Source: AP-15 sp963735445 (GTDB lineage Bacteria; Pseudomonadota; Alphaproteobacteria; ATCC43930; CGMCC-115725). Taken from it: a stretch of DNA of 64,000 nt. Positions 1-9,806 of the stretch are shown here, one piece after another. Below the pieces are notes generated by a model that searched no databases, was not told the origin of the DNA, and saw nothing but the letters and a program-made list of their open reading frames with translations. Each line of letters starts with the position of its first letter. Within the stretch, counting starts at the first letter, position 1. Position numbers and translations under genes: made by a program. Where the stretch lies: assembly GCA_963735445.1 (NCBI GenBank), contig CAVTLC010000043.1, positions 121,670 through 185,669 on the forward strand, in the 5' to 3' direction.

Positions 1-425
1 CATAGCGGCCGGCGGCCATGACGCGCGGGCCGTCGAACAGTCCCGCCCGGATCGAATTGCGGATCGACAGGCTGATCTGGCCGGCATCGCCCGGCGAGCA
101 CAGTGCGGTAAACCCGGCCGCGGCGCATTTCTGCGCAAAGAACAGGCCGCGCAGCGCGCGGAATTCCAGCGGGCTGTAGAGATCGATGTCCTCTTCGCTC
201 TTGGCGTTGCCGTAAGCGAGATGCGTGTGTACATCGATCAGCCCGGGCATCACGAAATACGCCGGAATAATCGAGCAGCCGGTCCTGGGGCGCGCGTAGC
301 GGCGCGTCGCTCTCCGGCCCGGTATATTCGATCATGCCCTCCTGGTCGAAGACCAGGGTGCGGTCGGCCTCGGCTTCGTCTTCCCGCCCCGTAAACAGCT
401 GGCCGCAGCGCACAAAAGTCTTCAT
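1..425 (-). CDS. Amidohydrolase family protein, 5' part, frameshifted, cut by window edge
   Basis: N-terminal portion of a metal-dependent amidohydrolase of the imidazolonepropionase-like group; the 3' end lies outside the window. The start is ATG at 423-425 with GGAG about eight bases upstream. The first 55 or so codons read as the family's small beta-sandwich start. The reading frame then changes near base 262, after which the sequence reads VMPGLIDVHTHLAYGN, containing the HxH metal-binding motif expected for the family. One extra base near 261-263 explains the break, and the protein reads well on both sides, so this is more likely a sequence error than a dead gene. Such enzymes hydrolyse C-N bonds in cyclic or acylated substrates; the substrate cannot be told from this fragment. 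Confidence 0.75.
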   Translation of the reverse strand, partial: MKTFVRCGQLFTGREDEAEADRTLVFDQEGMIEYTGPESDAPLRAPQDRLLDYSGVFRDARADRCTHASRLRQRQERRGHRSLQPAGIPRAARPVLCAEMRRGRVYRTVLAGRCRPDQPVDPQFDPGGTVRRPARHGRRPL

Positions 426-575
426 CGCGATCGTCTCCTGCCCGAAGATGGCGAATGGCCGCGCCGGGTTCGCCAGCGTTCAAGTCAGCCCGGTTGTAAC
501 ATGATGAAGCAGCCTCGGCCACGCCTGGATTTTAGGCGGGCTGTCTGGGCTCTCGGCCGCAAAGAGGCTGAAGAT

Positions 576-1235
576 TTAATAGAGGCCCGGGATCAACCGC
601 GATGTTCGCCCACGATAGGCGTCGTATTCGGCGCCGAACTCCGACCGCAGCAGGCGCTCCTCCGCCTGGATGCGGGCGACCAGCGGCGGGATCAGGAGGG
701 CTGCGAGGAGCACGCCGACACCCGACCGAAAGGCGAGCCCCCAACCCAGCGAAGCGACGAGCAGTCCAAGATAGCTCGGGTGGCGGATGATGCGATAAAT
801 GCCGCTTGTGACGAGCGTATGTCCGGGTTGGATTGCAACCAGCCCGCTAAATCGGTTGCCGAGCACGAAGACCGGCCAGATGCGCAGCGCGCCACCGGCG
901 GCAAACAGGATCACCCCGAGCCAACGGACAGCATCGCCGTCGATGATCCAGATCCCCTTCCGGTCCGACCATGCCGGCAGAAAAGCCTGGAGCAGCCCGA
1001 TCAGGGAGAAAACGGCGATGACCCAGCGGTTCTCGCGGTCCTCGCGGACTCCGGAACTCAGGTTTCCGCCGGCAAACGGCGCAGCGGCGCACAGTACGGC
1101 GAAGACAGCCGTCAACGCGGTCAGCGCCGGCTGCGAAAAGAAAGCCGCGATGCCGCCTCGGCCGAGAATCGCGAGCCCAAGATAGATCCCGGCCCCCACG
1201 ACAACCATCAGCATTCTGGTTGGCAGATTCGCCAT
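576..1235 (-). CDS. Isoprenylcysteine carboxyl methyltransferase-like integral membrane protein
   Basis: 219 residues with several hydrophobic segments, starting close to the N terminus. The C-terminal third carries the family signature: GIYRIIRHPSYLG, a hydrophobic hairpin, then an RIQAEERLL stretch and a terminal EYDAYRGRTSRLIPGLY. This matches the ICMT/phospholipid methyltransferase family, which binds S-adenosylmethionine in its C-terminal half and methylates membrane-associated substrates. In bacteria the true substrate is usually unknown and the protein does not imply prenylated proteins. It lies 124 bases downstream of an MFS gene on the same strand and may be cotranscribed with it. 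Family assignment is firm; function is only general. Confidence 0.85.
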   Translation of the reverse strand: MANLPTRMLMVVVGAGIYLGLAILGRGGIAAFFSQPALTALTAVFAVLCAAAPFAGGNLSSGVREDRENRWVIAVFSLIGLLQAFLPAWSDRKGIWIIDGDAVRWLGVILFAAGGALRIWPVFVLGNRFSGLVAIQPGHTLVTSGIYRIIRHPSYLGLLVASLGWGLAFRSGVGVLLAALLIPPLVARIQAEERLLRSEFGAEYDAYRGRTSRLIPGLY

Positions 1236-1359
1236 CGACCTCGCCAGATCGCCTGCTTAGCAGCAACGCGTCTCTTAGATCTCGCCCCCTCAGCAAGCCT
1301 TACGCCAGCCGCGCCGTCATCGCGCCGGTGCCCGCGAAGCCTACGCGCGCGCAGGCGGC

Positions 1360-2596
1360 TCAGCTGGCCGAGCCCTCGCCCGTCGAACGAAGCCGCCCGA
1401 TGCGACGAATGACCAGCGCGAGCGGCGCGCACAACAGCAGCATAAGCCCACCGAGGATGAAAAAGCTTTCGCTGACACCCCAGCGATCGGCGATCCCGCC
1501 CATCAGCGGGGGGATCATGATCGAGGTAAGGCGCTGGCCGGTCTGACGCAGACCGACGACCGCGCCCTGCTGATGGCGGCCAACTGCCTGCGCTTGCACC
1601 GACAGGACGACCGGCTGGATCACCCCTTCGAGCCAGCCACGGACGATTTGGAATAACAATAGAAGCCCAAAGATGCCGCCCAACAACGGTGTCGTTGCGA
1701 TCAGCAGGATCGACAGTGCGGTGCCGCTCAGCATCGTGCGCTGCGCGTCGCCGAGACGCATCGCCCGCCCGGCGAAGAGCGCACCAAACCCGCTCGCAAT
1801 CTCGGCGGCTGCAAACAGAATGCCGATCGTCGTGCCAACCAGTCCCACTCGGTGGAGGTAAACGACATAGACCGAGGTCTGAATGCTGTATGTCGTGTTG
1901 CGCATCGACATGATCGCCATTGACAGCGCAATAGCCGGGATCGCGATGAGCATGATCGAGCTCACGTAATCCGATCGCCGCGGCCAGGCGTCGCGGGCGC
2001 GGAATCTCGCTCGGCTCGCTCCAGCGTAGCGTGGCGGCGCGTAAAATTTCGCCTCCGGGGTGCACAGCAGCGCTAAGGTCAGCACGCCGCCCCATGCGAC
2101 GCCAACCAGGTAGGCGGGCCACGCGCCGCCGAAATCCCAGACCGCGCCGCCAAGGAGCGGGGCGGTTGTCGAACCGAGCCGAGCGAAAAATGTGAACCGG
2201 CCGAGATATCGTGCGTCCCCCTCGGTGAGTTGGGCGATCAGGGTCTGTGCGCCCGACCAAGCGAATGACACAGCGGCGCCGTTGATCAACTGCAGCAGCA
2301 ACAAGGCCCAGAACCACGGCACCAACGGAAACAGCGGCGCCAAAGCCATGCCTGTCCAGACAAAGACGCAGCGTGACCTTGCGCGTGCCGAACCGGTCCA
2401 TCAGAACGCCGATATGGATCGACAGAAACATCGCGACGAGCGATCGGGCGCCGACAAGGATGCCGACCTTGGAGGCATCAAGCCCCAGCGACAATCCGTA
2501 AAGGGGCATCAGGAAGGTATAAAAGTCGACGTAACCCATGCTGAACGGCCCGGCGATGTACAGCGATGCCAGCGACCGGGGGCGGGAAGCATTCAT
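1360..2596 (-). CDS. MFS transporter (one frame break)
   Basis: Major facilitator superfamily permease of about 411 residues when one base is removed. The N-terminal part (from ATG at 2594-2596) reads GPFSMGYVDFYTFLMPLYG and the cytoplasmic loop signature GVLMDRFGTRKVT. The frame then changes near 2366-2372 and the rest, with transmembrane helices through GGIADRWGVSESFFILGG, runs to 1360. Corrected length is a multiple of three. Twelve helices are plausible. Substrate is not predictable; the neighbouring methyltransferase-like gene and the amidohydrolase give no clear link. Probably an intact gene carrying an assembly indel. Confidence 0.8.
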
Positions 2597-2940
2597 GCGG
2601 GTGTGGCTGTTCCGTGTGCTTGCGGAGCGCGGCAGCGTCCTCTGACTTGCGTTGGAGCATAACCGATATCGTTGCCGCGATCCGCCCTAACGCACGATAC
2701 CGCTCTCGCTGTGGCGCCCTGTGGGTTTTGCCCGGATCGGTCAATGGAGTGACTTCGCGCCGAAGCGGCCGGGCAGCTCACCAATTCTAGCATCCTCTAG
2801 CGGCCGTCGGCGCCGCGCTCGGAAGGGGGCCCCGTGCCCAAAATCACTATTCCAGCCTTCCGAAGCGGCCTCCGCCGCCGCGGCGCTAGCCCGCAATGCT
2901 TTCGCGGCGTTATCGTGCGGCGGGCAAGCAGGAGTGTGGC
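2597..2940. other. Intergenic region between divergent MFS and dioxygenase genes
   Basis: About 340 bases separating two divergent starts. No reading frame here has family-like composition and no RNA gene was seen. It should hold both promoters, but no convincing -35/-10 pair could be chosen by eye. Confidence 0.5.
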
Positions 2941-3933
2941 GTGGCTGACAAAGAGATCATTCCGGTCATCGATCTGGGCCCTTACCTGGCCGGCGTCCCC
3001 GGGGCGATCGATCGCACGGCCGGTGAGCTTCGGTATGCGCTGACCGAAATCGGCTTTTACTTCGTCGTCAATCACGGCGTCCCCCCACGGCTGATCCGCG
3101 AAGTCTATCAACAAGTCGCGCGGTTCCACGCGCAGCCGCTCGAAACCAAGCTCGAGATCAAACTCGACAAACACAATGTCGGGTACCTGCCGATGAAGGG
3201 CGACACATTACGGACCTCGACCGTCGAGACCGTCACCAAGCCAAATCTTAACGAAGCCCTGTTTGTGGCGCGCGACCTGCCGAGCGACCATCCCGACGTA
3301 GTGGCTGATCGACGCTTTCGCAGCGCCAATCGCTGGCCGTCCGGGTTGCCGGGATTCCGCGACATCATCGTCGAGTATTGCGACACGATGGAGCGGCTGG
3401 TGCAGCAATTGGTCCGGCTATACGCGCGCGCCCTGGACCTGCCGGCGGATTATTTCGATCAGCCGTTCAACGAGCCGCAATACAAATTGCGGATGACGCA
3501 CTACCCGCCGCAGGCCGGCCGCCCAAACGACGAATTCGGCATCGCACCGCATACCGATACCAGTTTTCTGACACTGTTGGCCCCCAATGACGTGCCGGGT
3601 CTCTCTATCCGTACGCAAAAGGGCCAGTGGATCGACGCGCCGGCCATTCCGGATGCCTATGTCGTCAATGGCGGGCAATTATTGCAGCGCTGGACCAACG
3701 ACTATTTCCTTGCCACCCCGCACCGCGCCGTCAACCATTCTGGCGGCGAGCGCTACGCCCTCGCTTTTTTCTGCGACAGCAATATCGATTGGCCGATCGC
3801 CGCTGTGCCGACCTGCGTCGGGCCGGACCGGCCGCCAAAGTATCCCACGACCTATTACACCGACTACATGATCCGGTATCAGAAGCAGACCTACAATGTG
3901 TTCGGCGCCGAGACCAGGGATGCCGCAGAATAA
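2941..3933 (+). CDS. Isopenicillin N synthase-like 2-oxoglutarate/Fe(II) oxygenase
   Basis: 330 residues from GTG at 2941, chosen because AGGAG lies about eight bases upstream and the protein then opens with the family start IIPVIDLGPYLAGVPG. The N-terminal DIOX_N region includes YFVVNHGVP. The jelly-roll core carries the iron ligands: H and D in APHTDTSFLTLL, and the second H in ATPHRAVNHSGGERYALAFF. The arginine for 2-oxoglutarate is present in GERYALAFF, where the serine common in the family is an alanine. These soluble enzymes couple oxidation of a small substrate to decarboxylation of 2-oxoglutarate. Bacterial members of this class are often annotated as flavonol synthase-like or ethylene-forming-like without proof. 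It stands near a flavin monooxygenase, which suggests a catabolic role. Confidence 0.85.
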   Translation: MADKEIIPVIDLGPYLAGVPGAIDRTAGELRYALTEIGFYFVVNHGVPPRLIREVYQQVARFHAQPLETKLEIKLDKHNVGYLPMKGDTLRTSTVETVTKPNLNEALFVARDLPSDHPDVVADRRFRSANRWPSGLPGFRDIIVEYCDTMERLVQQLVRLYARALDLPADYFDQPFNEPQYKLRMTHYPPQAGRPNDEFGIAPHTDTSFLTLLAPNDVPGLSIRTQKGQWIDAPAIPDAYVVNGGQLLQRWTNDYFLATPHRAVNHSGGERYALAFFCDSNIDWPIAAVPTCVGPDRPPKYPTTYYTDYMIRYQKQTYNVFGAETRDAAE

Positions 3934-4128
3934 TCTTCCGCCTCGCACTCCCCACCCTTTCCTCCCCGTAGGCGGAGAAGGTTACGGCGTATACTGCTAC
4001 CCAATCCGGTATTAAGACCGCATTTAATTTGAAAGTCAGACTGGAGCTTGACGCCTGCAATGGTGATTTAGCGGGCCGCCAGTGGATTACGCTATCCCCG
4101 TCGACGCCGATAACTGGAGACTGATCCT

Positions 4129-5509
4129 ATGGCTTCGCAGAACCGCATGATGACGCTGATCGCTTTTCTGCAAGCCCAGAACTGCTCCAATTTGCCCGGG
4201 TCGTGGCGCCACCCGGCGACGATGCCGGATTTTCTGACACCGGAGTACTACCAGCGCATTGCCCGCACCTTGGAGGACGGCAAAATCCAGATGGCGTTCT
4301 TTGATGACCGCCTGGCATTGCCCGATATCTATACTGGCGATCATGCCGAGGCGATTGCTGCCGGCGTGCGCGCGGTAAAGCTCGATCCCTGCACAATCAT
4401 CATGGCGATGGGAATGGCGACGCAGCGGCTGGGGCTGGGCGCCACCTACTCCACGACCTATTACGAGCCGTACCACGTCGCGCGCGTTTTCGCGACGATG
4501 GATCTGATGCTGAAGGGCCGCGCCGCCTGGAACATCGTGACGTCACTGAACAGGGCCGAGGCTGCGAATTTCGGCGGCGGCGAGCACATGGCGCATGACG
4601 ACCGCTATGACCGAGCCGATGAGTTCATGGAGGTGGTGCTCGGGCACTGGAACACCTGGGAAGACGACGCGCTGATCCTGGACAAGTCGAGTAACCGCTT
4701 TGCCGATCCCGCCAAGGTGCATCGGCTCGATCATGTCGGCCGGTATTTTCAATCACGCGGCCCGTTCAGCGTGCCACGCTCGCCGCAGGGGCAGCCGGTG
4801 CTGATCCAAGCGGGACAATCCGGCCGCGGTCAGTCTTTTGCCGCGAAATGGGCCGATCTCGTCTTTGTGATCTTCCACAATCTGCAGGACGGCATCCGCG
4901 AATATGCGGCATTAAAGGCCGCTGTTGCCGCCATCGGCCGCGATCCCGCCACGGTGCGCGTGGCGCCCGCCTGTTATGTGTGCGTCGGTGAAAGCGAGAC
5001 GGCGGCGCAGGAAAAGCGCGCGATTATCGAAGCGACGGCGCGCGACGTGGATGCCCTGGTGCTGCTCTCCGAAGTGCTGAACTACGATTTCGCCAAGAAG
5101 CCGATCGATGAGCCGTTCAGCGACGAGGAACTCGCCGAGTTCTCGTTTCAAGGCTTTCGCGACCGCGTAATCCGGCACTCCGGCAAGACGAAATCCGACG
5201 GTGCGCGACTTCATCACAATTTCCGGCCGCGGCACGGTCAAGGAGCACCCGATGTTCTGCGGCAATCCCAAGCAAGTCGCCGACCAGATGGAGGAATGGT
5301 TTACCGCGCCGGCCTGCGACGGCTTCGTATTGGCGGCGACCAATATGCCCGGCGCCTATGACGATGTCGTGCGGCTGCTGGTGCCGGAACTGCAGCGCCG
5401 CGGCCTCTTCCACAAAGAATACGAAGGCCCGACCCTGCGCGCCAATCTCGGCCTGCCGATCCCCCGCGCCGCCGACTGGCACACCGCGCATCGCCGGTCG
5501 GAGGTATGA
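4129..5509 (+). CDS. LLM-class flavin-dependent monooxygenase, NtaA/DszA group (one frame break)
   Basis: About 459 residues after correction. The N-terminal two thirds read SWRHPATMPDFLTPEYYQRI, a WNIVTSLNRAEAANFGG core and QPVLIQAGQSGRGQSFAAKWAD, which are hallmarks of the NtaA/SnaA/DszA subgroup of two-component monooxygenases that use FMNH2 from a separate reductase. The frame changes at the A-run 5191-5193: removing one A joins HSGKT to NPTVRDFITISGRGT and the C-terminal GNPKQVADQMEEWF region. Typical substrates of the group are nitrilotriacetate, dibenzothiophene sulfone or other xenobiotics; which applies here is unknown. No flavin reductase is adjacent. Convergent with the following MFS gene. 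Confidence 0.85.
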
Positions 5510-5586
5510 GACGGCCCTGGACCATGAGCCGTACAACTAGACTAGCGCCGGAAACCGACGATATTTCTGGCATCAGCGGTATGTGA

Positions 5587-6996
5587 TCAGGCGAGTGCCG
5601 GGGCGCCTTCGGTGACGGTTTCGAGCTGGCCGACGGTTTCGCGGCCGAAGATCAGCGGGATGAAGGCGCCGACCGCCACGACCACAAGGATCGTGCCGAA
5701 GAATATCGTTGGCGAGCCGGTGTGCGGGGCCATAAAGAACGGCGCCAAAACTCCGGCGAAGATACGCCCGAACAACTCGCCGAAGATGTGGCCGCGCCCG
5801 CGCAATGCCGTCGGGAACTGCTCGGACAGATAAACGCGGGTGGCGCTAAAGGAAGACAGCACGGTGAAACCGGTGATCAGCCCGCCCGTCAGCATCACGA
5901 TGCTCGCATGGGTCCCGGCACGGTGCGCCATCATCATCAGGAACACACCGGGCAGCGATCCGGCGAGGGCATAGAAAATTGTCCAGCGCCGTCCGATGAT
6001 CTCCATCAGGTAGGCGGTGAAGGCTTTGCCCGGGATGCTCGCCGCGTAGATGATCGTGGCCAGGCCGAAGCTCAGCGACACCGCCGCACCCTGATCGACC
6101 AGCGCCTTTGGCAGCAATATGTGGATCAACAGAGCGGCAATGCCGGCGAACATGCTGCTGAGGATTCCGACCACGGTCCAGCGCAGCTGGCCCGGACGAA
6201 ACAAAGCCCAATAGGGTGGCAGTGTTTCGCGGGTCGTCCCGCCGTCATCACCAAGCGCCTCGACCGACAATGGCGGCACGCGGTTGCCGGCTCGCGAGAT
6301 GATCCGATTGACGGTGTCGACTGCCGCCTCGACGCGGCCGCGGCGCAGATGCCAGCGCGGGCTCTCGGGGATTACAAAATGGATCAGTGCCGGGGCGATG
6401 AACACCATGAGCCCGCCCGGTAAGGCCATCAGCCGAAACGCGTTCGGATTGCCGGCGAGCAGGAAGCTGACCAACAACACCGCGGTAAACGAGGCCGCCA
6501 GCAACATCTCGTAGACCCCGGCGTAGGTGCGGCGGTGCTGCGCCGGCATCAGCTCGGCGGCGATCGGAAACGCCGCCGAAACCGCAAAGCCACCGCCCAG
6601 CCCGGTCAGCAAGCGGATGATGATCAGCTGTTCGGCGGTTTGCACCAGCGGGATCAACAATGTGAAAAAGGTCGTCGCGATCACGCCAATTTGCATGACC
6701 AGCTTGCGGCTCCAGTGGTCTGACATCGCCGACGCGGTGAAACCGCCGACGACGGCCATCAGGGTCGAAGCGACGGCGACAAAACGGATGTCGGCTGGGG
6801 TCAGGTGGAGCGGATGCTTCGCCAAGACGAGCAGCGAGCCGGTGATCGACAGATCGTAGCCTTCGACAAAACCGATGAACCCCAGGACCGCTAGGATCGC
6901 GAGGTGGTAGGGGCTGAACGGGATGTTGTCGAGCTTGCGCCCGAGCATAAACCCGGCGGCGGTCGACGACCGGGCGAAGGGGCGGATTTCTGCCAT
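5587..6996 (-). CDS. MFS transporter, sugar/aromatic-acid porter type
   Basis: 469 residues. An upstream in-frame ATG exists at 7044, but 6996 is preferred because GGGAGG lies seven bases before it. About twelve transmembrane helices. Family marks include FVEGYDLSITGSLLVLAKH in helix 1, the loop SDHWSRKL after helix 2, and PESPRWHLRRGR after helix 6, as in metabolite:H+ symporters. Such permeases import sugars, aromatic acids or dicarboxylates by proton symport in the inner membrane. It faces the flavin monooxygenase gene with a 77-base gap and could supply that enzyme's substrate, which is an inference from position only. Confidence 0.88.
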   Translation of the reverse strand: MAEIRPFARSSTAAGFMLGRKLDNIPFSPYHLAILAVLGFIGFVEGYDLSITGSLLVLAKHPLHLTPADIRFVAVASTLMAVVGGFTASAMSDHWSRKLVMQIGVIATTFFTLLIPLVQTAEQLIIIRLLTGLGGGFAVSAAFPIAAELMPAQHRRTYAGVYEMLLAASFTAVLLVSFLLAGNPNAFRLMALPGGLMVFIAPALIHFVIPESPRWHLRRGRVEAAVDTVNRIISRAGNRVPPLSVEALGDDGGTTRETLPPYWALFRPGQLRWTVVGILSSMFAGIAALLIHILLPKALVDQGAAVSLSFGLATIIYAASIPGKAFTAYLMEIIGRRWTIFYALAGSLPGVFLMMMAHRAGTHASIVMLTGGLITGFTVLSSFSATRVYLSEQFPTALRGRGHIFGELFGRIFAGVLAPFFMAPHTGSPTIFFGTILVVVAVGAFIPLIFGRETVGQLETVTEGAPALA

Positions 6997-7876
6997 GATG
7001 AACCTCCCAGATTGTCGAATCCGGGGGACAATGCGGGACCGCAAAACGGGCGAGGCTGGCGTGTCGCGTTATTGTGCGATCGACTCAAGTTGCTTCACGT
7101 TGCTGTGGTTTATGCCTCGCAGATTCCGGCACCGCACGAGATGCCACCGGATCGACGTGTTGCTCCTGTTCCAAATTCGGGCGGCATTGGTTTTTTGCTC
7201 GCCCGTTGGTCCTTTGAGGCCATGCGACCTAAGCTAGATGCCAGGAAAGATCCTTGGCCATCCCAAAAAGACCGTGGCGTGATCGTCGCCGTTGTCCTCT
7301 TTGGGCACGATCCCTGCGGGATCGCTTATCGGCATGACTTTCTCGCAAAGCGGGCCTCGCGGGACCCGCAGTCTGCGCCTGACCGTTCGTCCTGACCGAC
7401 CATCGCGATTTGCCATATGTTGCGGGCTTCTCTGTGTTGCGGGCTTTTCTGCGCTTTCGCCCCGCGCTAGGACCCGCTGCCGTCGGTTGTCGTGTCATTC
7501 TCGCCTCCCAGACGCGAGCCTCTCGTCGGCAACCCGCGTCACCCTCGGCGCGCTCTCCCTTTCGTGCGCTTGCTGCGGATTTGCTCCGTCTGGCGCGCTC
7601 TGCAGAAATAGCATGGCTGATATGAAAGAACCATAGAGATTTTTACGTTGCCCTTGAGCATCTGCGTATTCCGGCGGGGATGGCAGTCGGTTTCAGCTTG
7701 GCCCGAGCTTCTCCCGCGGCGACTACGTGCAGTTCTTGGCGCCGGGTATCGTGGCGTCGCCCAAAGGCAGATGGGAATTTGGCGTACCGCCTGCCCTCGC
7801 GGTTTGGTTGAGCGCTGTTTGGGTTTCCGCGACAGAGGACAGAACAGAACCGATTGCAGACCGATGAACCTGCCGG
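6997..7876. other. Long stretch without a recognisable gene
   Basis: About 880 bases. Short open frames exist on both strands but none has a convincing start or family motif. Visible items are a perfect 7-bp hairpin with a TGC loop at about 7309-7325, and a direct repeat of GTTGCGGGCTT near 7421-7450. At 7700-7840 on the plus strand, a stretch reading GDYVQFLAPGIVASPKGR vaguely resembles the QFLAPGIVA segment of ABC-2 permeases. It looks like decayed coding DNA joined to the DUF4387 relic that follows. Confidence 0.45.
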
Positions 7877-8084
7877 TCAGCCCGGCACCTGCAGTGCGAG
7901 CAGCGGGGCGTATTGCTGGCCGCCGTAGATGTCGCTGTCGTGCTTGGAGCCGGAGCATTGCGGGCGCGGCAAGCTCACCTTAATCGCCACTGCGGATCAG
8001 TGGTTGAGGACGATGATGTCGACGGGTTGCGGTTGTAGAGGCGGGAGATAGCGGCGCGGTTGACGATTTCGGCGTCGCGGTCGC
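7877..8084 (-). pseudogene. Truncated copy of the DUF4387 (AtuA-associated) gene 3' end
   Basis: This 208-base stretch aligns almost throughout with the 3' two thirds of the intact DUF4387 gene at 9807-10118, in the same orientation. The shared part includes an exact 27-base match (8054-8080 against 9985-10011) and a matching end, read LLALQVPG then stop here and LLGLEIPG then stop in the intact gene. The N-terminal third is absent, because the DoxX gene ends 24 bases away at 8108. The reading frame is damaged. Together with the intact gene it forms direct repeats flanking the DoxX and phosphorylase genes. Confidence 0.85.
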
Positions 8085-8107
8085 GCATCCCAAGCGTTCC
8101 CGGCAGC

Positions 8108-8749
8108 TCAGCTTACCCAATCGAGCAGCCGGCTGCGCGGCCGCTGCGCAATGAGGATCGCATCGAGGCCGAGGCTGCGGCCGTACTGGTGCAATGCGAA
8201 GATGACCATAAGAACGAACGCGAAAAAGTAGGTCCACGGCCACTCGTACCAGTCGTTGTAAAGGCCGAGCCATAGATTGAGGAATTGCAGCGCGCCGATC
8301 ACGCCCCACAGGCGGACGAACAGACCCAGGATCAGCGACACCGCGGTCAGCGCTTCGGCGATGTAGACAATTGGCGCAAACAGGGAGAAATGCGGCAAGA
8401 CCACGTTGTTGACGAAATCCTTCATCCACGGGATCGCGGCCGCTTTTCCCTCGACCGTCATATAATGGGCGAGCTCGTTTGTGCCGGAGGGTTTGCCATC
8501 CTCGGTGTAATAGGGCGGCAATTTCCACAGCGTCTGCTGCCACCACATCCCGCCGATCACGACGCGGCAGGCCCAATTGCCAATATGAACAACGCGCCGC
8601 TGCTCGGGCATTGTCGCGAGGACATAAGCCGCGGTTGCGATGCTGGCGATGAGCAGTACCCAGAAGACGTAGGTCGGCCATCCCGGTCGCAGCATGAAGT
8701 GGGCGAAGTCGGTCAACGGGTTCGGCGTCATCGTGCGCTGTTCTTTCAT
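8108..8749 (-). CDS. DoxX-like integral membrane protein
   Basis: 213 residues with four predicted membrane segments. The central part reads IGGMWWQQTLWKLPPYY, then VYIAEALTAVSLILGLFVR and LWLGLYNDWYEWPWTYFF, the pattern of DoxX/DoxD (thiosulfate:quinone oxidoreductase small subunit-like) proteins. These are small inner-membrane proteins tied to quinone-linked sulfur or redox chemistry, but most bacterial members are uncharacterised. Two nearby starts exist (codons 1 and 7). It sits between the DUF4387 relic and a nucleoside phosphorylase on the same strand, inside a segment flanked by DUF4387-derived direct repeats, so its presence may be an insertion relative to the AtuA operon. Confidence 0.75.
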   Translation of the reverse strand: MKEQRTMTPNPLTDFAHFMLRPGWPTYVFWVLLIASIATAAYVLATMPEQRRVVHIGNWACRVVIGGMWWQQTLWKLPPYYTEDGKPSGTNELAHYMTVEGKAAAIPWMKDFVNNVVLPHFSLFAPIVYIAEALTAVSLILGLFVRLWGVIGALQFLNLWLGLYNDWYEWPWTYFFAFVLMVIFALHQYGRSLGLDAILIAQRPRSRLLDWVS

Positions 8750-8868
8750 CCGGCGGGAAAGTCGACGTAATGGGCTGTCGTTGCCGGCGCCAGCACCATA
8801 AATCAGGCTGGCGGGAACGGCGAGCGGCCCTAGATGGCCGCCTGCATTATTCCGCCGGGATGCTGCGC

Positions 8869-9675
8869 TCAGATTGGCTTGTCGACCGTCCGCCAGCTGC
8901 GAGCTGCGGCGGCGATGACGGCAAGCGCGGCGGCGCTGCCGTTGTCCTCACCCTTTTCGAAATCGCCGTCTGCTATCGCCATCTGGTTTGTTACGTGGGC
9001 GAAGCACAGCACCGGCTTGCCGCGCGCCGTCGCAAAGGCATAAAGCGCCGCCGCCTCCATCTCGACGGCGAGAATGCCGTGATCGCGCGCCCGCTCGATC
9101 GCCGCTGCAGTCTCGCGAAAGGGGGCGTCTGTGGTCCAGGTGGCGCCGCGATAGACTGTCTCCCCGATGTCTTGCAAGGTGCGCATCGTGGCTGCGGCGA
9201 GCAGGCGATCGGCCTCGGCGAATTCGGCCGGCGGCAGGTAATGGTAGCTCGTGCCCTCGTCACGCAAGGCGCGGTCGATCAGCACGAAATAGGGACTTTC
9301 GCCGCGCGGGTGGATCTGCCCCGCCGAGGTCACGCTGACCAGAAAGCGGCAACCGGAGACGAACAGCTCTTCGGCGAGCAAGACCGCAAACGAGGCGCCG
9401 ACCGCGCGGCCGATTATCCCGAACCGCTCGCCTTCGTGGTCGAATTCGTAGAGCTCGGTGTGATAGCAGGCCCAGCCGGGAGACCGCGCGGCGCGCCCGG
9501 TGCGCTGTAACGCGCGCAGAATGTCGCCGTCGGGATCGAGCACGCAGATCTCGGGCACGGGGATCTCGGGGACCACCTTTTGTCGGCGGGCCTCGCGCAG
9601 CAGATTGGCCGGCTCGAATACGGATGCCGCGTCGTAATCCTTGCCGGCGAGGATCGGCGGCAAGCTCTCCATCAT
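8869..9675 (-). CDS. Nucleoside phosphorylase family protein
   Basis: 268 residues from ATG at 9675; AGGA lies five bases before it, which favours it over the ATG two codons upstream. The fold of the PNP/UDP phosphorylase family is visible: phosphate-loop region FGIIGRAVGASFAVLLAEEL, the core SGCRFLVSVTSAGQI, and the C-terminal ribose/base motif ILAVEMEAAALYAFA followed by VLCFAHVTNQMA. Enzymes of this family split purine or pyrimidine nucleosides with phosphate, or hydrolyse methylthioadenosine. The specificity is not decided by these motifs. It lies within the DoxX-phosphorylase segment upstream of the DUF4387/AtuA pair, with a 131-base gap to DUF4387. Confidence 0.85.
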   Translation of the reverse strand: MMESLPPILAGKDYDAASVFEPANLLREARRQKVVPEIPVPEICVLDPDGDILRALQRTGRAARSPGWACYHTELYEFDHEGERFGIIGRAVGASFAVLLAEELFVSGCRFLVSVTSAGQIHPRGESPYFVLIDRALRDEGTSYHYLPPAEFAEADRLLAAATMRTLQDIGETVYRGATWTTDAPFRETAAAIERARDHGILAVEMEAAALYAFATARGKPVLCFAHVTNQMAIADGDFEKGEDNGSAAALAVIAAAARSWRTVDKPI

Positions 9676-9806
9676 GGGCATCCTGCGTCATGGCGGTTTC
9701 TTGCAGCCCGCGAATAGGCGCGTCAAGCAAGCGCGGAATCGCGCGTTTCCGTCACTCTCGATCGCACGGCCGAAATCGGCGCGAAGCTCCTCATCCGTTC
9801 GGGCGG

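Noticed and set aside
501..1412. 303-codon plus-strand frame
   Set aside because: Antisense to the methyltransferase-like and MFS genes; polar, repetitive composition and no family motif.
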